DNA of 13,938 bases from the NCBI RefSeq assembly GCF_000160855.1, contig NZ_GG700752.1:163842-177779 (forward strand), read 5' to 3'. Positions 7,786-13,938 of the stretch are shown in pieces. Within the stretch, counting starts at the first letter, position 1; each line of letters begins with the position of its first letter. The notes below the pieces were generated by a model, which made no database searches, was not told the origin of the DNA, and worked only from the letters and a program-made list of their open reading frames with translations. Source of the stretch: Lactobacillus helveticus DSM 20075 = CGMCC 1.1877 (GTDB lineage Bacteria > Bacillota > Bacilli > Lactobacillales > Lactobacillaceae). A program made the position numbers and the translations under genes.

Positions 7786-8265
7786 ATGTTAGAAAATGGT
7801 GTGCCACCAGCAATGATAGATCACTTAACTGCAGGTATTTTGAAGAAATATAATGATAGGTTGCTTGATGAAGTACAAAGAATACTGCCTGAACTTGATA
7901 TTCAAGAAGCTACTTCACTTGATGATCCTAATAGAAATGTTTTAGAGGAAAAAGCAATTGTACATGTGATTGCACGAGATAAAAAGCACAACAAATATGG
8001 ATTGATCATTCAAGTAGGATCACAAGAACCAGGGGAAAATATTTTAGAGGTAGCCAATAGCTATCAAGAAGAGATAGTTTTTGGTGGGTTAGGCTGTCCA
8101 GAGGAGGAATTCAAAGTGGCATATGTAGTCTTTCTTTGTCGCACGGATCCTTTTGGTAAAGGGAAGCCTCGCTATGAATATTATGGTGGTAAGTATAATA
8201 AAGAAACTCATCAAACTTTCTCGGCGCCGAATGTGATTTTTCTTAATCTGAGTAGTAAAAAATAA
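7786..8265 (+). CDS. short Rpn/PDDEXK_2-family protein with degenerate active site
   Basis: The 159-residue protein resembles the middle of Rpn-like (YhgA/PDDEXK_2) proteins, annotated as recombination-promoting nucleases or PD-(D/E)XK transposases. Recognisable pieces are DDPNRNVLEEKAIV (46-59), YVVFLCRTDPFGKGKPRYEY (113-132), almost the family hallmark YVIFLC..DPFGKG.P.Y.F, and NVIFLNLSSKK at the end. Family proteins are usually nearer 250-300 residues, so the C-terminal region is missing. The nuclease core normally reads D-V-...-(D/V)-E-M-Q. Here the aligned positions are His60 (for Asp) and Ile74 (for Glu), with only Gln76 kept, so catalysis is doubtful. GAGGA (7774-7778) supports the ATG. 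It has its own promoter and terminator. The frame is clean, so it may be a domesticated or regulatory remnant rather than a random pseudogene. Confidence 0.72.
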   Translation: MLENGVPPAMIDHLTAGILKKYNDRLLDEVQRILPELDIQEATSLDDPNRNVLEEKAIVHVIARDKKHNKYGLIIQVGSQEPGENILEVANSYQEEIVFGGLGCPEEEFKVAYVVFLCRTDPFGKGKPRYEYYGGKYNKETHQTFSAPNVIFLNLSSKK

Positions 8266-8297
8266 AAAAGGGAATCGGATTATCCGATTCCTCTTTT
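8262..8297. terminator. bidirectional rho-independent terminator
   Basis: GGAATCGGA (8271-8279) and TCCGATTCC (8283-8291) form a perfect 9-bp stem with a 3-base loop. It is flanked by an A-run on the left and TCTTTTG on the right, so it serves the Rpn-like gene (plus) and, better, the convergent ABC-F gene (minus). Confidence 0.82.
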
Positions 8298-8306
8298 GCT
8301 TAGAGA

Positions 8307-9706
8307 CTAATCTATTGTTAGTAGCTTCTGTTCCTTAATCAGATAGTTTGATTGACAAAATTCAGTTAAGAACTTCCGATTATGAGAAGCAATAATACAT
8401 GTAAAGTGCGAGTCTTTTAGCATTTTAGCCAGAGCTATTACGCTTTCTGGATCTAAATAATTAGTAGGTTCGTCAATTAGCAGAATAGTTTCGTGGTCAA
8501 GGTACAATTGTTTAAGTAGAGCTAGCTTAGCAAATTCTCCACCGCTTAAATTTTTTATTTTAGTAAATAAATCAACAAGCATATCCATTTTGACTAATAA
8601 ACGCTTAATATCGGTTTTACCTAAAATTGTTTCTGTAAAAAAGTCATCTACTGTTTCATAGCTTTGTTGTTTGTTTAAATTTAAACCAATATAAGTTGCT
8701 TGAGGTAGTAGATGCTGATGATTAAAGTAATTCTTTAAGTATTTGAGTAAGGTAGTTTTGCCTGAACCATTCGGTCCAATTAACCCTAGCGATTGTCCTG
8801 TACATAAAGTTAATGCAGTAATATTTAAAATTGTTTCATGTCTAGGGCTAAGTAATTCATATATCTTAATAGAAAAAGTAGTCGATTTTTTGTACCAGTT
8901 TTTGAATTCAGGTAATTGAATATGGTGCTGATATACATGTCTTTTTCCAGGGAGATTACGCAATTCTCTTTCTGCACGCTTGACGCGACTGTTTAATCCT
9001 TTTTGAACATGATCATGACTGCGCGAGGTAAAACGGTCTAGTACTATCTTTCTGAGACTTAAAGTGATTATAATTGTTGCTCTTTTGTTGTAGAGCAACG
9101 ATTTTATCATTGATCTTATGCTGTAAAAGCTCTCTTTTTTCATTGAAATTGATCACAGACTGGTTATTAATCTGATGTTGTTCTAAGTATTGACTATAAT
9201 TTCCAGGGAAATGAATCACTTTATTGGGCTGAAGGATAATAGTCTTTTGACATAAACGATTAATAAAATCTAAATCATGACTAGCAACTAATAATGCACC
9301 ATTATAGTTTTTTAATAAATAAAGTAAGTTTTCAATGTTGTTTTCATCCAAGTATACAGTTGGCTCATCTAATAGTAATAATGATCCAGGTAGCCAAATT
9401 GTATTTTCGATTAAAGTGAGTCGCTTCTCTCCAGCACTTTTAAAATTATTAATTGTATCAGTATAATCAATTTGAGGTATATAGTTAATCTCACCATGAT
9501 GAATTATACGACCATGATCCGGTTGAATTTTATTACGAATTAAATTTAACAGTGTTGATTTACCAATGCCGTTTGGTCCTATTAAAACAATACGTTCCAT
9601 CTACAGCAATGGAAAAGCTTAAATCAGTGAATAAATTTCTATTTGGATAAGAAAAAGCAACATGATTAATACTTAATATTGTTTTATTTAGTTGTGGTTG
9701 TGACAT
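8307..9706 (-). pseudogene. ABC-F family ATPase, broken by two frameshifts
   Basis: ABC-F proteins are soluble twin ATPases that act on the ribosome; many relieve antibiotics bound at the peptidyl-transferase centre. The gene starts at ATG 9704-9706 (MSQPQLNKTILSINHVAFSY) behind a weak AGG. Near 9598-9606 the frame shifts by one, leading into NBD1 (Walker A GPNGIGKST, signature SAGEK, Walker B LLLLDEPT, switch SHD). Near 9031-9039 it shifts again, by one in the same sense, into the linker and NBD2 (GPNGSGKTT, LSGGE, LLIDEPTNYLD, SHN) ending at 8307. There is no transmembrane part. NBD1 has only about 15 residues between its Q-loop and signature, where ABC-F proteins usually have several tens, so an internal deletion is also likely. 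Restored length would be about 466 residues. The leader ORF and attenuator at 9712-9791 support a resistance-type role. The family is sure; the subclass and drug are not. Confidence 0.85.
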
Positions 9707-9711
9707 AATAA

Positions 9712-9769
9712 CCTGCTTTTTTATGAAAAGTCAGGACTTGTCATTCTGACTAACGACAGTTTGACAAGT
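9712..9769 (-). promoter_or_regulatory. erm-like translational attenuator in front of the ABC-F gene
   Basis: Four segments on the minus strand can form alternative hairpins. Hairpin 1:2 pairs ACTTGTCA (9769-9762) with TGACAAGT (9743-9736), with an inner CTG/CAG (9759-9757 with 9748-9746). Hairpin 3:4 pairs CCTG-a-CTTTT (9735-9726) with AAAAG-CAGG (9720-9712), burying the AGG of the ABC-F ribosome binding site. The alternative hairpin 2:3 pairs AGTCAG (9751-9746) with CTGACT (9734-9729) and excludes both. Segment 1 lies inside the leader ORF at 9750-9791, so a stalled ribosome would open 1:2, allow 2:3 and free the start. Pairings are seen; function is inferred from erm and ABC-F attenuators. 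Confidence 0.62.
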
Positions 9770-9791
9770 TATTTTTAATAATCCTAACCAT
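9750..9791 (-). CDS. putative 13-residue leader peptide of the ABC-F gene
   Basis: ATG (9791-9789) opens the frame MVRIIKNNLSNCR and closes at TAG (9752-9750), 43 bases before the ABC-F start. Upstream is GGGTGGG (9802-9796 on the minus strand), whose GGTG fits the anti-SD weakly, at a workable distance. It begins about 25 bases after the predicted transcript start. Codons 8-10 (Asn-Leu-Ser) coincide with the first arm of the attenuator hairpin, which is why I call it a regulatory leader rather than a chance ORF. I recognise no known stalling motif in the peptide, and expression is unproven. Confidence 0.5.
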   Translation of the reverse strand: MVRIIKNNLSNCR

Positions 9792-9822
9792 AATCCCACC
9801 CAATCTAAATTAAGTTACCTTA

Positions 9823-9828
9823 ATTATA
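9823..9828 (-). promoter_or_regulatory. probable -10 box of the ABC-F leader transcript
   Basis: A consensus TATAAT lies on the minus strand at 9828-9823. The nearest -35-like hexamer, TTGCTT, is only 15 bases upstream, so the -35 is uncertain. The predicted start near 9816 gives a leader of about 110 bases. Confidence 0.5.
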
Positions 9829-9851
9829 AAAGATTAAAAAATAAAGCAAAT

Positions 9852-9884
9852 AAAAAATGGCAGTTTAACTTGAACTGCCATTTT
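9852..9884 (-). terminator. rho-independent terminator of the YdcF-family gene
   Basis: On the minus strand, AAAATGGCAGTT (9884-9873) pairs perfectly with AACTGCCATTTT (9865-9854) around a 7-base loop, followed by further T. It starts just after the stop of the gene at 9888 and shields the ABC-F promoter downstream. Confidence 0.9.
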
Positions 9885-9887
9885 AAA

Positions 9888-10919
9888 TTAGAAGTTAAAT
9901 GCTGCAGCAATGATTGTCATTACTGCGAAAAATCCGGTAACTGTAATTTGAATTCTCTTGGTAATAACTAAATATGCGATGAATTCTCGCACAAAGGCAT
10001 TCAAGGTGAAGTACCATTTGGTTTTAGCTCCGTAGCCAATACATTGCAATCCTTGTCGTTTTGCCAAAACTAGAGCACGGTAAACGTGGTAAGAATTAGT
10101 GACGATGCAGAACTTGCTATTTGGTTTCATTAAGGCATATGAAAAGCGCAGATTTTCATTAGTAGTTCTAGATTTGTTCTCAATGATGATATCTTCTTTG
10201 GGGATGCCCAAGTTGATTGCGTATTCGGCCATAGCCTCTGCTTCTAGGATATCTTCGCCTGGACCTTGGCCACCAGACATGATTAATTTTGAACCAGGAT
10301 TCTTTTGGTAGATTTCTATTCCCCGGGTAATTCTTGCGGCTAAAAGTGGCGTTACCGTTTTTCCCATAATTCCTGCACCAAGTACAACGACGTAATCAAG
10401 ATGAGGAACATACCAGTTGATTAAATTGATCCAGGCGGTTAACGTGTACATCATCATAATAGTTACTAAGTAGATGATAACGAGCCACAAAAATCCATAA
10501 GGATAAACAAGCCATGAATCGTGACTGAATTTGCCTAATTGTGGGTAGAAGAACAAAAAGAAAATAATGACAATTCCCATGGCCAGTGACAAATAATTTG
10601 TCCAACGATTGCCTTCTTTACGAATAATTTTTATGCCATCATATAAAAACATAATAATCAGAGTAAAAGCAAAAACGGTGACTCCTAAAGCGACCGCTGC
10701 TAAGCCAAATACAAGAAGCGGCAAAATCCAATCTTTATAATGGGGATCAAGGTCTGCAATGTTAACTAGTACAGTTGCCGCAAAAAGTGCAAGACTGAAA
10801 AGTGTTAAGACAGACATAAAACCGGATTTAAGCGACCGTCGCTCATGCGTCAATATCAAAATAAAATATCCTAAAAATACTATAAATATTAAAAATGTAA
10901 TTAAAATCGGATAGGACAT
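9888..10919 (-). CDS. YdcF/SanA-like (DUF218) multi-pass membrane protein
   Basis: The N-terminal half holds about six hydrophobic helices. The second half (about residues 178-325, counted from an upstream TTG at 10931) is a DUF218 domain of the YdcF/SanA/ElyC family, followed by a last C-terminal helix. Domain motifs: DYVVVLGAG, PLLAARITRGIEIY, SGGQGPGE, EAEAMAEYAINLGIP, ENKSRTTNEN and VTNSYHVYRA, which form the nucleotide-like pocket. Family members are linked to cell envelope maintenance, but the reaction is unknown. I place the start at ATG 10917-10919 (343 residues, MSYPILITFL). The frame is open four codons further to TTG 10929-10931, but that codon overlaps the promoter -10. No SD precedes the ATG; the mRNA appears almost leaderless. 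It is a single gene with its own terminator, divergent from the membrane-protein pair. Confidence 0.85.
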   Translation of the reverse strand: MSYPILITFLIFIVFLGYFILILTHERRSLKSGFMSVLTLFSLALFAATVLVNIADLDPHYKDWILPLLVFGLAAVALGVTVFAFTLIIMFLYDGIKIIRKEGNRWTNYLSLAMGIVIIFFLFFYPQLGKFSHDSWLVYPYGFLWLVIIYLVTIMMMYTLTAWINLINWYVPHLDYVVVLGAGIMGKTVTPLLAARITRGIEIYQKNPGSKLIMSGGQGPGEDILEAEAMAEYAINLGIPKEDIIIENKSRTTNENLRFSYALMKPNSKFCIVTNSYHVYRALVLAKRQGLQCIGYGAKTKWYFTLNAFVREFIAYLVITKRIQITVTGFFAVMTIIAAAFNF

Positions 10920-10930
10920 ATTTTTAATCA

Positions 10931-10959
10931 ATTATACAGGTGAAATGAAGTAAGGTGAA
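10931..10959 (-). promoter_or_regulatory. promoter of the YdcF-family gene
   Basis: On the minus strand, TTCACC (10959-10954) and a consensus TATAAT (10936-10931) are 17 bases apart. The -10 ends only 11 bases before the ATG at 10919, so the transcript should start about 4-6 bases before the start codon. Confidence 0.65.
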
Positions 10960-11031
10960 TAAAAATCATGGGTGCTTATTTTGCAATTTTTAATTTTTTG
11001 AAAACTTCTGGTATTTTTTAAAAAATTAGAA

Positions 11032-11037
11032 TATAAT
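11032..11037 (+). promoter_or_regulatory. probable -10 box of the membrane-protein pair
   Basis: TATAAT lies about 40 bases before the GTG start at 11076. No convincing -35 is seen at 16-18 bases (the region reads CTGGTAT). Confidence 0.4.
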
Positions 11038-11075
11038 CATGGATAATTAGATTAAAATTAAAAGTAGGCGAGATC

Positions 11076-11704
11076 GTGAACGACCACATGGATGAGATGA
11101 TTTAAAGCCATGGTTAAAGCGGCGTAAAGTTGACAAAGTACTGGCTTATCTTGAGCTATTTTATGTAATTCTTTTATTGCTAAGTTTGCTCTATGATTTT
11201 TCAATGTTCATGCACTTGCTTTTAGTTCAAAGCATCGTAATTTCATTATATTTAGTAGTTGGTTGGATCTTTGATCGAGGAGATCCAATTATTCGTATGA
11301 GAAAGCGTGATACGCTGTGGGAGACCATTACAAGTATTAGGCTCACTAAGTTGTTTTTCTTGCGCTTATTTGAAGGCCTAATTTTATTCATCGCGCTGGG
11401 CAGTGCCATTAGATTTTCTCGTCAACTCTGGAATATTCTTTTTGAAATGCCATTTAAATTTAAACTTAGTGACACAGCCATGAACATTATGTTATATGGG
11501 GATTTTGCATATGTTCTGATCATGGTTGGCTTAGCTATCGGTATTTTAGCAGCTAATAAGAGATTCATTAGGGTAGCCAGTGTTATCACTATATTTTTAG
11601 CAATTGTTTTATTATTGGCAAAATCTCCATTGTTGATTACTAATATATTAGGGATGTTAGTTAGCTTAATCGGAATATGGTTTTCCTACCGAGCTAAGCT
11701 CTAA
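11076..11704 (+). pseudogene. multi-pass membrane protein of unknown family, frameshifted near its start
   Basis: From GTG 11076 (weak AGGCGAG upstream) the frame reads MNDHMDEMI and stops at TAA 11103-11105. One base is missing near 11101-11103, most simply a T from a TTTT run. Restoring it joins the frame at TTA 11102, giving LKPWLKRRKVDKVLAYLELFY and on to TAA 11704, about 209 residues. This restored N-terminus aligns with the next gene: K-R-x-x-x-V-L-x-x-x-E-L-x-Y-x-x-L-L-L, then a shared W and D about 33 residues on. So the two genes are tandem paralogs of similar length with about six transmembrane helices each. Without the missing base, translation could begin only at the rare TTG 11177, losing most of the first helix. 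I recognise no family. A sequencing error or slippage could also explain the break. Confidence 0.65.
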
Positions 11705-11721
11705 AGAAGGGGAAAATAGTA

Positions 11722-12366
11722 ATGATGGATCCAAATTCTGAAACTTTTACACGCTTATTTAAAGATAAAAAACGTATCAGATATGTACTTTACGCTGAAC
11801 TGATTTATGCTCTTTTACTTTTGACTACAGTAGTTTTCGCTATTCAAATTTTCTGGCGTTTAATGATTATTCAGTTCGTGTTAATTTTGGCTTTCTTTGT
11901 AATTAGCTGGGCATATAATTGGCATGACAAGAAGACTGGTAAGGTCGTAGCCGTTAAAAAAGATCGTTCTTTCTTCCTGAAAACATTTATGGAAGAGACG
12001 CCCGTTCAAAAGCAAAAAGCTATTTTTCGCACAATTAGCTTAATCACTGTCATTCTTTCTTTTGCAATTGCGGCTTTTTCTTGTTACGAAATTTTTGTAG
12101 ATATTGCAGGTAAACCTCAAGCAGGACAATTGGCAATCATTGAAAATATATTGATGAGTGCTGATACATTCTACGTTTTTACCACAGCTGGAATTATGTT
12201 TGGTCTGCTTTTTGGTAAAAAACGTCTAACAAGAAATTCAAGCGTAGCTACAATGTTTGTTTCATTGATCCTTTTAGCCTTCCATCCAGTTCTTTGGTGG
12301 ATGTATATAATCGGCTTGGTAATTGGTGCGGTTGGTTATACTTTGTATCATTTAAATCAACTTTAG
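11722..12366 (+). CDS. multi-pass membrane protein of unknown family (intact paralog of the preceding gene)
   Basis: The 214-residue protein has about six likely transmembrane helices (around 20-42, 47-66, 102-124, 150-165, 173-190, 191-210). A positively charged cytoplasmic-type loop around 68-102 separates helices 2 and 3. It aligns at the N-terminus and in topology with the product of the gene just upstream, so the pair arose by tandem duplication. The start is supported by AGAAGGGG (11705-11712) nine bases before ATG 11722; a second ATG follows directly. The 17-base gap to the previous stop suggests one transcript. The hairpin at 12367-12392 ends it. No enzymatic motif is visible and I cannot assign a function. 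Confidence 0.78.
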   Translation: MMDPNSETFTRLFKDKKRIRYVLYAELIYALLLLTTVVFAIQIFWRLMIIQFVLILAFFVISWAYNWHDKKTGKVVAVKKDRSFFLKTFMEETPVQKQKAIFRTISLITVILSFAIAAFSCYEIFVDIAGKPQAGQLAIIENILMSADTFYVFTTAGIMFGLLFGKKRLTRNSSVATMFVSLILLAFHPVLWWMYIIGLVIGAVGYTLYHLNQL

Positions 12367-12395
12367 AAGTGGTCGCCTTTGGGCGGATATTTTTG
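12367..12395 (+). terminator. rho-independent terminator of the membrane-protein pair
   Basis: AAGTGGTCGCC (12367-12377) and GGCGGATATTT (12382-12392) form an 11-bp stem with wobbles and one mismatch around a TTTG loop, followed by TTG. The first stem base abuts the stop codon. Confidence 0.7.
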
Positions 12396-12470
12396 TGCAA
12401 AAACCAATTTCCCTGCTAGTTTCTTTTTGCTATGTATAGAAGGTGCTAGTTTAGAATTGGGAAAAGAAGA

Positions 12471-13256
12471 ATGGTTACTTCAGGAATTATTTTGTTAATT
12501 GTAGCTGGAATTTTGAAACAGAAACCAATTGCTACAATAAAAAATAAGCACGATGCTTGGGTGATTATTGCTTATGGTGTATTTGGATTATTACCCGTGC
12601 AATTATTCTATTTTATGTGTATAAAAGTTGCTAATGCATCAATTGCAACAATTTTACAATTTATCGGTCCTGTTTTGGGCTACCTGACTATCACGCACAA
12701 ACAAGTTATGCGTAGATTGGATATCATTGCCGCAATTTGTGCTTTCTTGGGTGTTTTTCTTTTGTCGACGCATGGTCAGTTTGATCATTTGGCAATTACA
12801 CCAGCGTCTCTTTTTTGGGGCTTGCTTTCAGCCGTAGGTGAAGCAGCTTATACTTTAATTCCTGTTAATATTGTTAAAAAAGAATCCAGTATGGTAGTGA
12901 CTGGTTGGGGGATGCTATTTGCCGGACTTAGCCTAGTAATTATTCAGCCACAATTTCAAGCAATTCCTAATAAGTCTGAGGTTTGGCTATATACAGCAGC
13001 GGTTGTAATAATTGGTACCATCATTCCATTCCAAATTATGGCTAATGCCTTGCGCTATGTTGTCCCTTCAACTGCTAGTCTGCTTGATGCATTCGAACCA
13101 TTTTCTGCAACGATTGGCTCTGTACTTGTCTTTGGGTTAATTATGATGCCAATGGATTGGGTAGGAGCAGTCCTTGTCGTAGTAGCTGCCATGGCTCTTA
13201 ATATCATCCCTAAAAAGCGTAGTAATAAGATTGGACAAAATAAGTTAAGTAAATAA
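12471..13256 (+). CDS. EamA/DMT-family transporter, N-terminally truncated
   Basis: The 261 residues belong to the drug/metabolite transporter superfamily with two EamA repeats (about 1-100 and 108-243). Family-like stretches are QLFYFMCIKVANASIATILQ-F (44-63), PVLGYL, and in the second repeat TIIPFQIMANALRYVVPSTAS (183-203), then LDAFEP, the usual helix-9 site. Intact members have about 290-300 residues and ten helices. Here the protein opens at MVTSGIILLIVAGILK, which corresponds to helix 2, so about 35-40 residues with helix 1 are missing. In frame upstream, only RIGKRR precedes before a TAG at 12447-12449. The ATG has a purine-rich GGGAAAAGAAG but no well-placed SD. The substrate is unknown. 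It is probably non-functional, or at best a nine-helix variant; the remaining frame is clean. Confidence 0.72.
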   Translation: MVTSGIILLIVAGILKQKPIATIKNKHDAWVIIAYGVFGLLPVQLFYFMCIKVANASIATILQFIGPVLGYLTITHKQVMRRLDIIAAICAFLGVFLLSTHGQFDHLAITPASLFWGLLSAVGEAAYTLIPVNIVKKESSMVVTGWGMLFAGLSLVIIQPQFQAIPNKSEVWLYTAAVVIIGTIIPFQIMANALRYVVPSTASLLDAFEPFSATIGSVLVFGLIMMPMDWVGAVLVVVAAMALNIIPKKRSNKIGQNKLSK

Positions 13257-13329
13257 TTATTACTCAATTACAAAATTTTACTAGCTTTGTCAAATTGCTT
13301 AATTCGATAGTAGTCTTTTTAACATCTCT

Positions 13330-13357
13330 TTGTAATATTTCTTGGGTAATATATAAA
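13330..13357 (+). promoter_or_regulatory. probable promoter of the NlpC/P60 gene
   Basis: TTGTAA (13330-13335) and TATAAA (13352-13357) are 16 bases apart, giving a start near 13364 and a leader of about 50 bases that begins with a hairpin: AGTGATT (13364-13370) and AATCATT (13376-13382). Confidence 0.45.
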
Positions 13358-13414
13358 CCGTTGAGTGATTAAACGAATCATTTGACCTAAGAAATAATAT
13401 TAAGGAGAAATACA

Positions 13415-13899
13415 TTGGAATTTAAGCGTAGTTTAGTTAAGTTAGTTGCAGTTTTATCATTATTCTTTACAGGTGTATCTTTAATCAATGTGCCTAATTT
13501 GAATCAATCACAAACTGTACAAGCAGCAAGCAAAAAGGGAAAGCGTAACGCAGTTGCTAAACTTGCTAAGAAGCAAGTAGGTAAGCCATATGTTTACGGT
13601 GCAACTGGTCCTTCCGCATTTGACTGCTCAGGCTTAGCTCAATACGTTTATAAAAAAGCTGCCAATAAGACCTTGCCTATAGAACTACATATAGTCAGGT
13701 AAACAAAGGTAAGCGCGTATCCTTAAACCATCTTAAAAAAGGTGACTTATTATTCTGGGGTTCAACTTCATCTCCTTACCACGTAGGTATTTATGTTGGT
13801 GATGGCAAGTATGTTCATGCCGCAACGCCAGGTCAAGGTATTAAAAAGCAAGCTATTAGCATGTACTTTTACCCATCAGCTGCTAAGCGTGTTTTATAA
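13415..13899 (+). pseudogene. secreted NlpC/P60 cell-wall hydrolase, broken by a 2-base insertion
   Basis: The TTG start is fixed by a strong AAGGAG (13402-13407). Residues 1-37 are a signal peptide: KRSLVK, a hydrophobic core, and VQA-A cleavage. The mature part is one short NlpC/P60 domain, a cysteine peptidase acting on peptidoglycan stem peptides, with catalytic Cys71 in DCSGL. After Pro88 (CCT 13676-13678) two extra bases (13679-13680, AT) shift the frame, which then stops at 13700-13702. Skipping them restores RTTYSQVNKGKRVSL, GDLLFWG, the catalytic-His motif YHVGIY, VGDGKYVHAATPG, and an end at TAA 13897-13899, for about 160 residues. As it stands, the product would be 95 residues lacking the catalytic His. 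The domain call is firm. Whether the shift is real or a sequencing error cannot be told here. Confidence 0.88.
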
Positions 13900-13938
13900 T
13901 TATTAAGAATAGAAATTAAAAAGCTCAATCTGCAAAAT

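Noticed and set aside
9726..9751. Hairpin AGTCAG/CTGACT followed by TTTT as a transcription terminator before the ABC-F gene
   Set aside because: The stem has only 6 bp and the U-run is four bases; it fits better as the antisequestering hairpin of a translational switch.
13279..13320. Possible EamA terminator TACTA...TAGTA followed by TTTTT
   Set aside because: The stem has five or six AT-rich pairs with a 24-base loop, too weak to call.

Overview
The window looks like chromosome of a low-GC lactobacillus, most likely of the Lactobacillus acidophilus/helveticus/crispatus group. The basis is AT-rich DNA with Firmicutes promoters and Shine-Dalgarno (SD) sites, an ammonia-dependent asnA behind an asparagine T-box, the divergent guaC / purA-purB arrangement, and a short secreted NlpC/P60 protein. 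The species call is inference from protein style, not from a database search. The many frameshifted genes in the right half would fit a decaying genome such as L. helveticus.

Left part (1-3463). Bases 1-444 hold no intact gene, only the C-terminal scrap of an ABC exporter ATPase. A bidirectional terminator separates it from asnA (minus strand), which is preceded by a T-box leader with an AAC (Asn) specifier. Divergent to asnA is a DUF871/MupG-type phosphomuramidase candidate. A tRNA-Arg(ACG)/tRNA-Pro(TGG) pair follows on the minus strand with its own promoter and terminator.

Middle part (3463-7260) is purine nucleotide metabolism. GMP reductase (guaC, minus) is divergent from purA-purB (plus). 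GuaC turns GMP into IMP, and PurA then PurB turn IMP into AMP, so the two arms together move purine from GMP to AMP. A PurBox-like site lies between the promoters, at about the distance from the predicted purA start site known for PurR activation in Lactococcus. The purA ribosome binding site is tandemly duplicated.

Right part (7260-13938) is accessory and partly broken. It holds a small membrane protein; a short Rpn/PDDEXK_2-like protein with a degenerate active site; a minus-strand ABC-F gene split by two frameshifts; a YdcF/SanA-like membrane protein apparently translated from a nearly leaderless mRNA; two tandem paralogous membrane proteins of unknown function, the first frameshifted; an EamA transporter lacking its N-terminus; and a secreted NlpC/P60 hydrolase with a 2-base frameshift.

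The most notable signal is upstream of the broken ABC-F gene (9712-9791). A 13-codon leader ORF overlaps a set of mutually exclusive hairpins, one of which hides the ABC-F ribosome binding site. This is the architecture of erm-type translational attenuation, so the ABC-F gene was probably induced by ribosome-targeting compounds.
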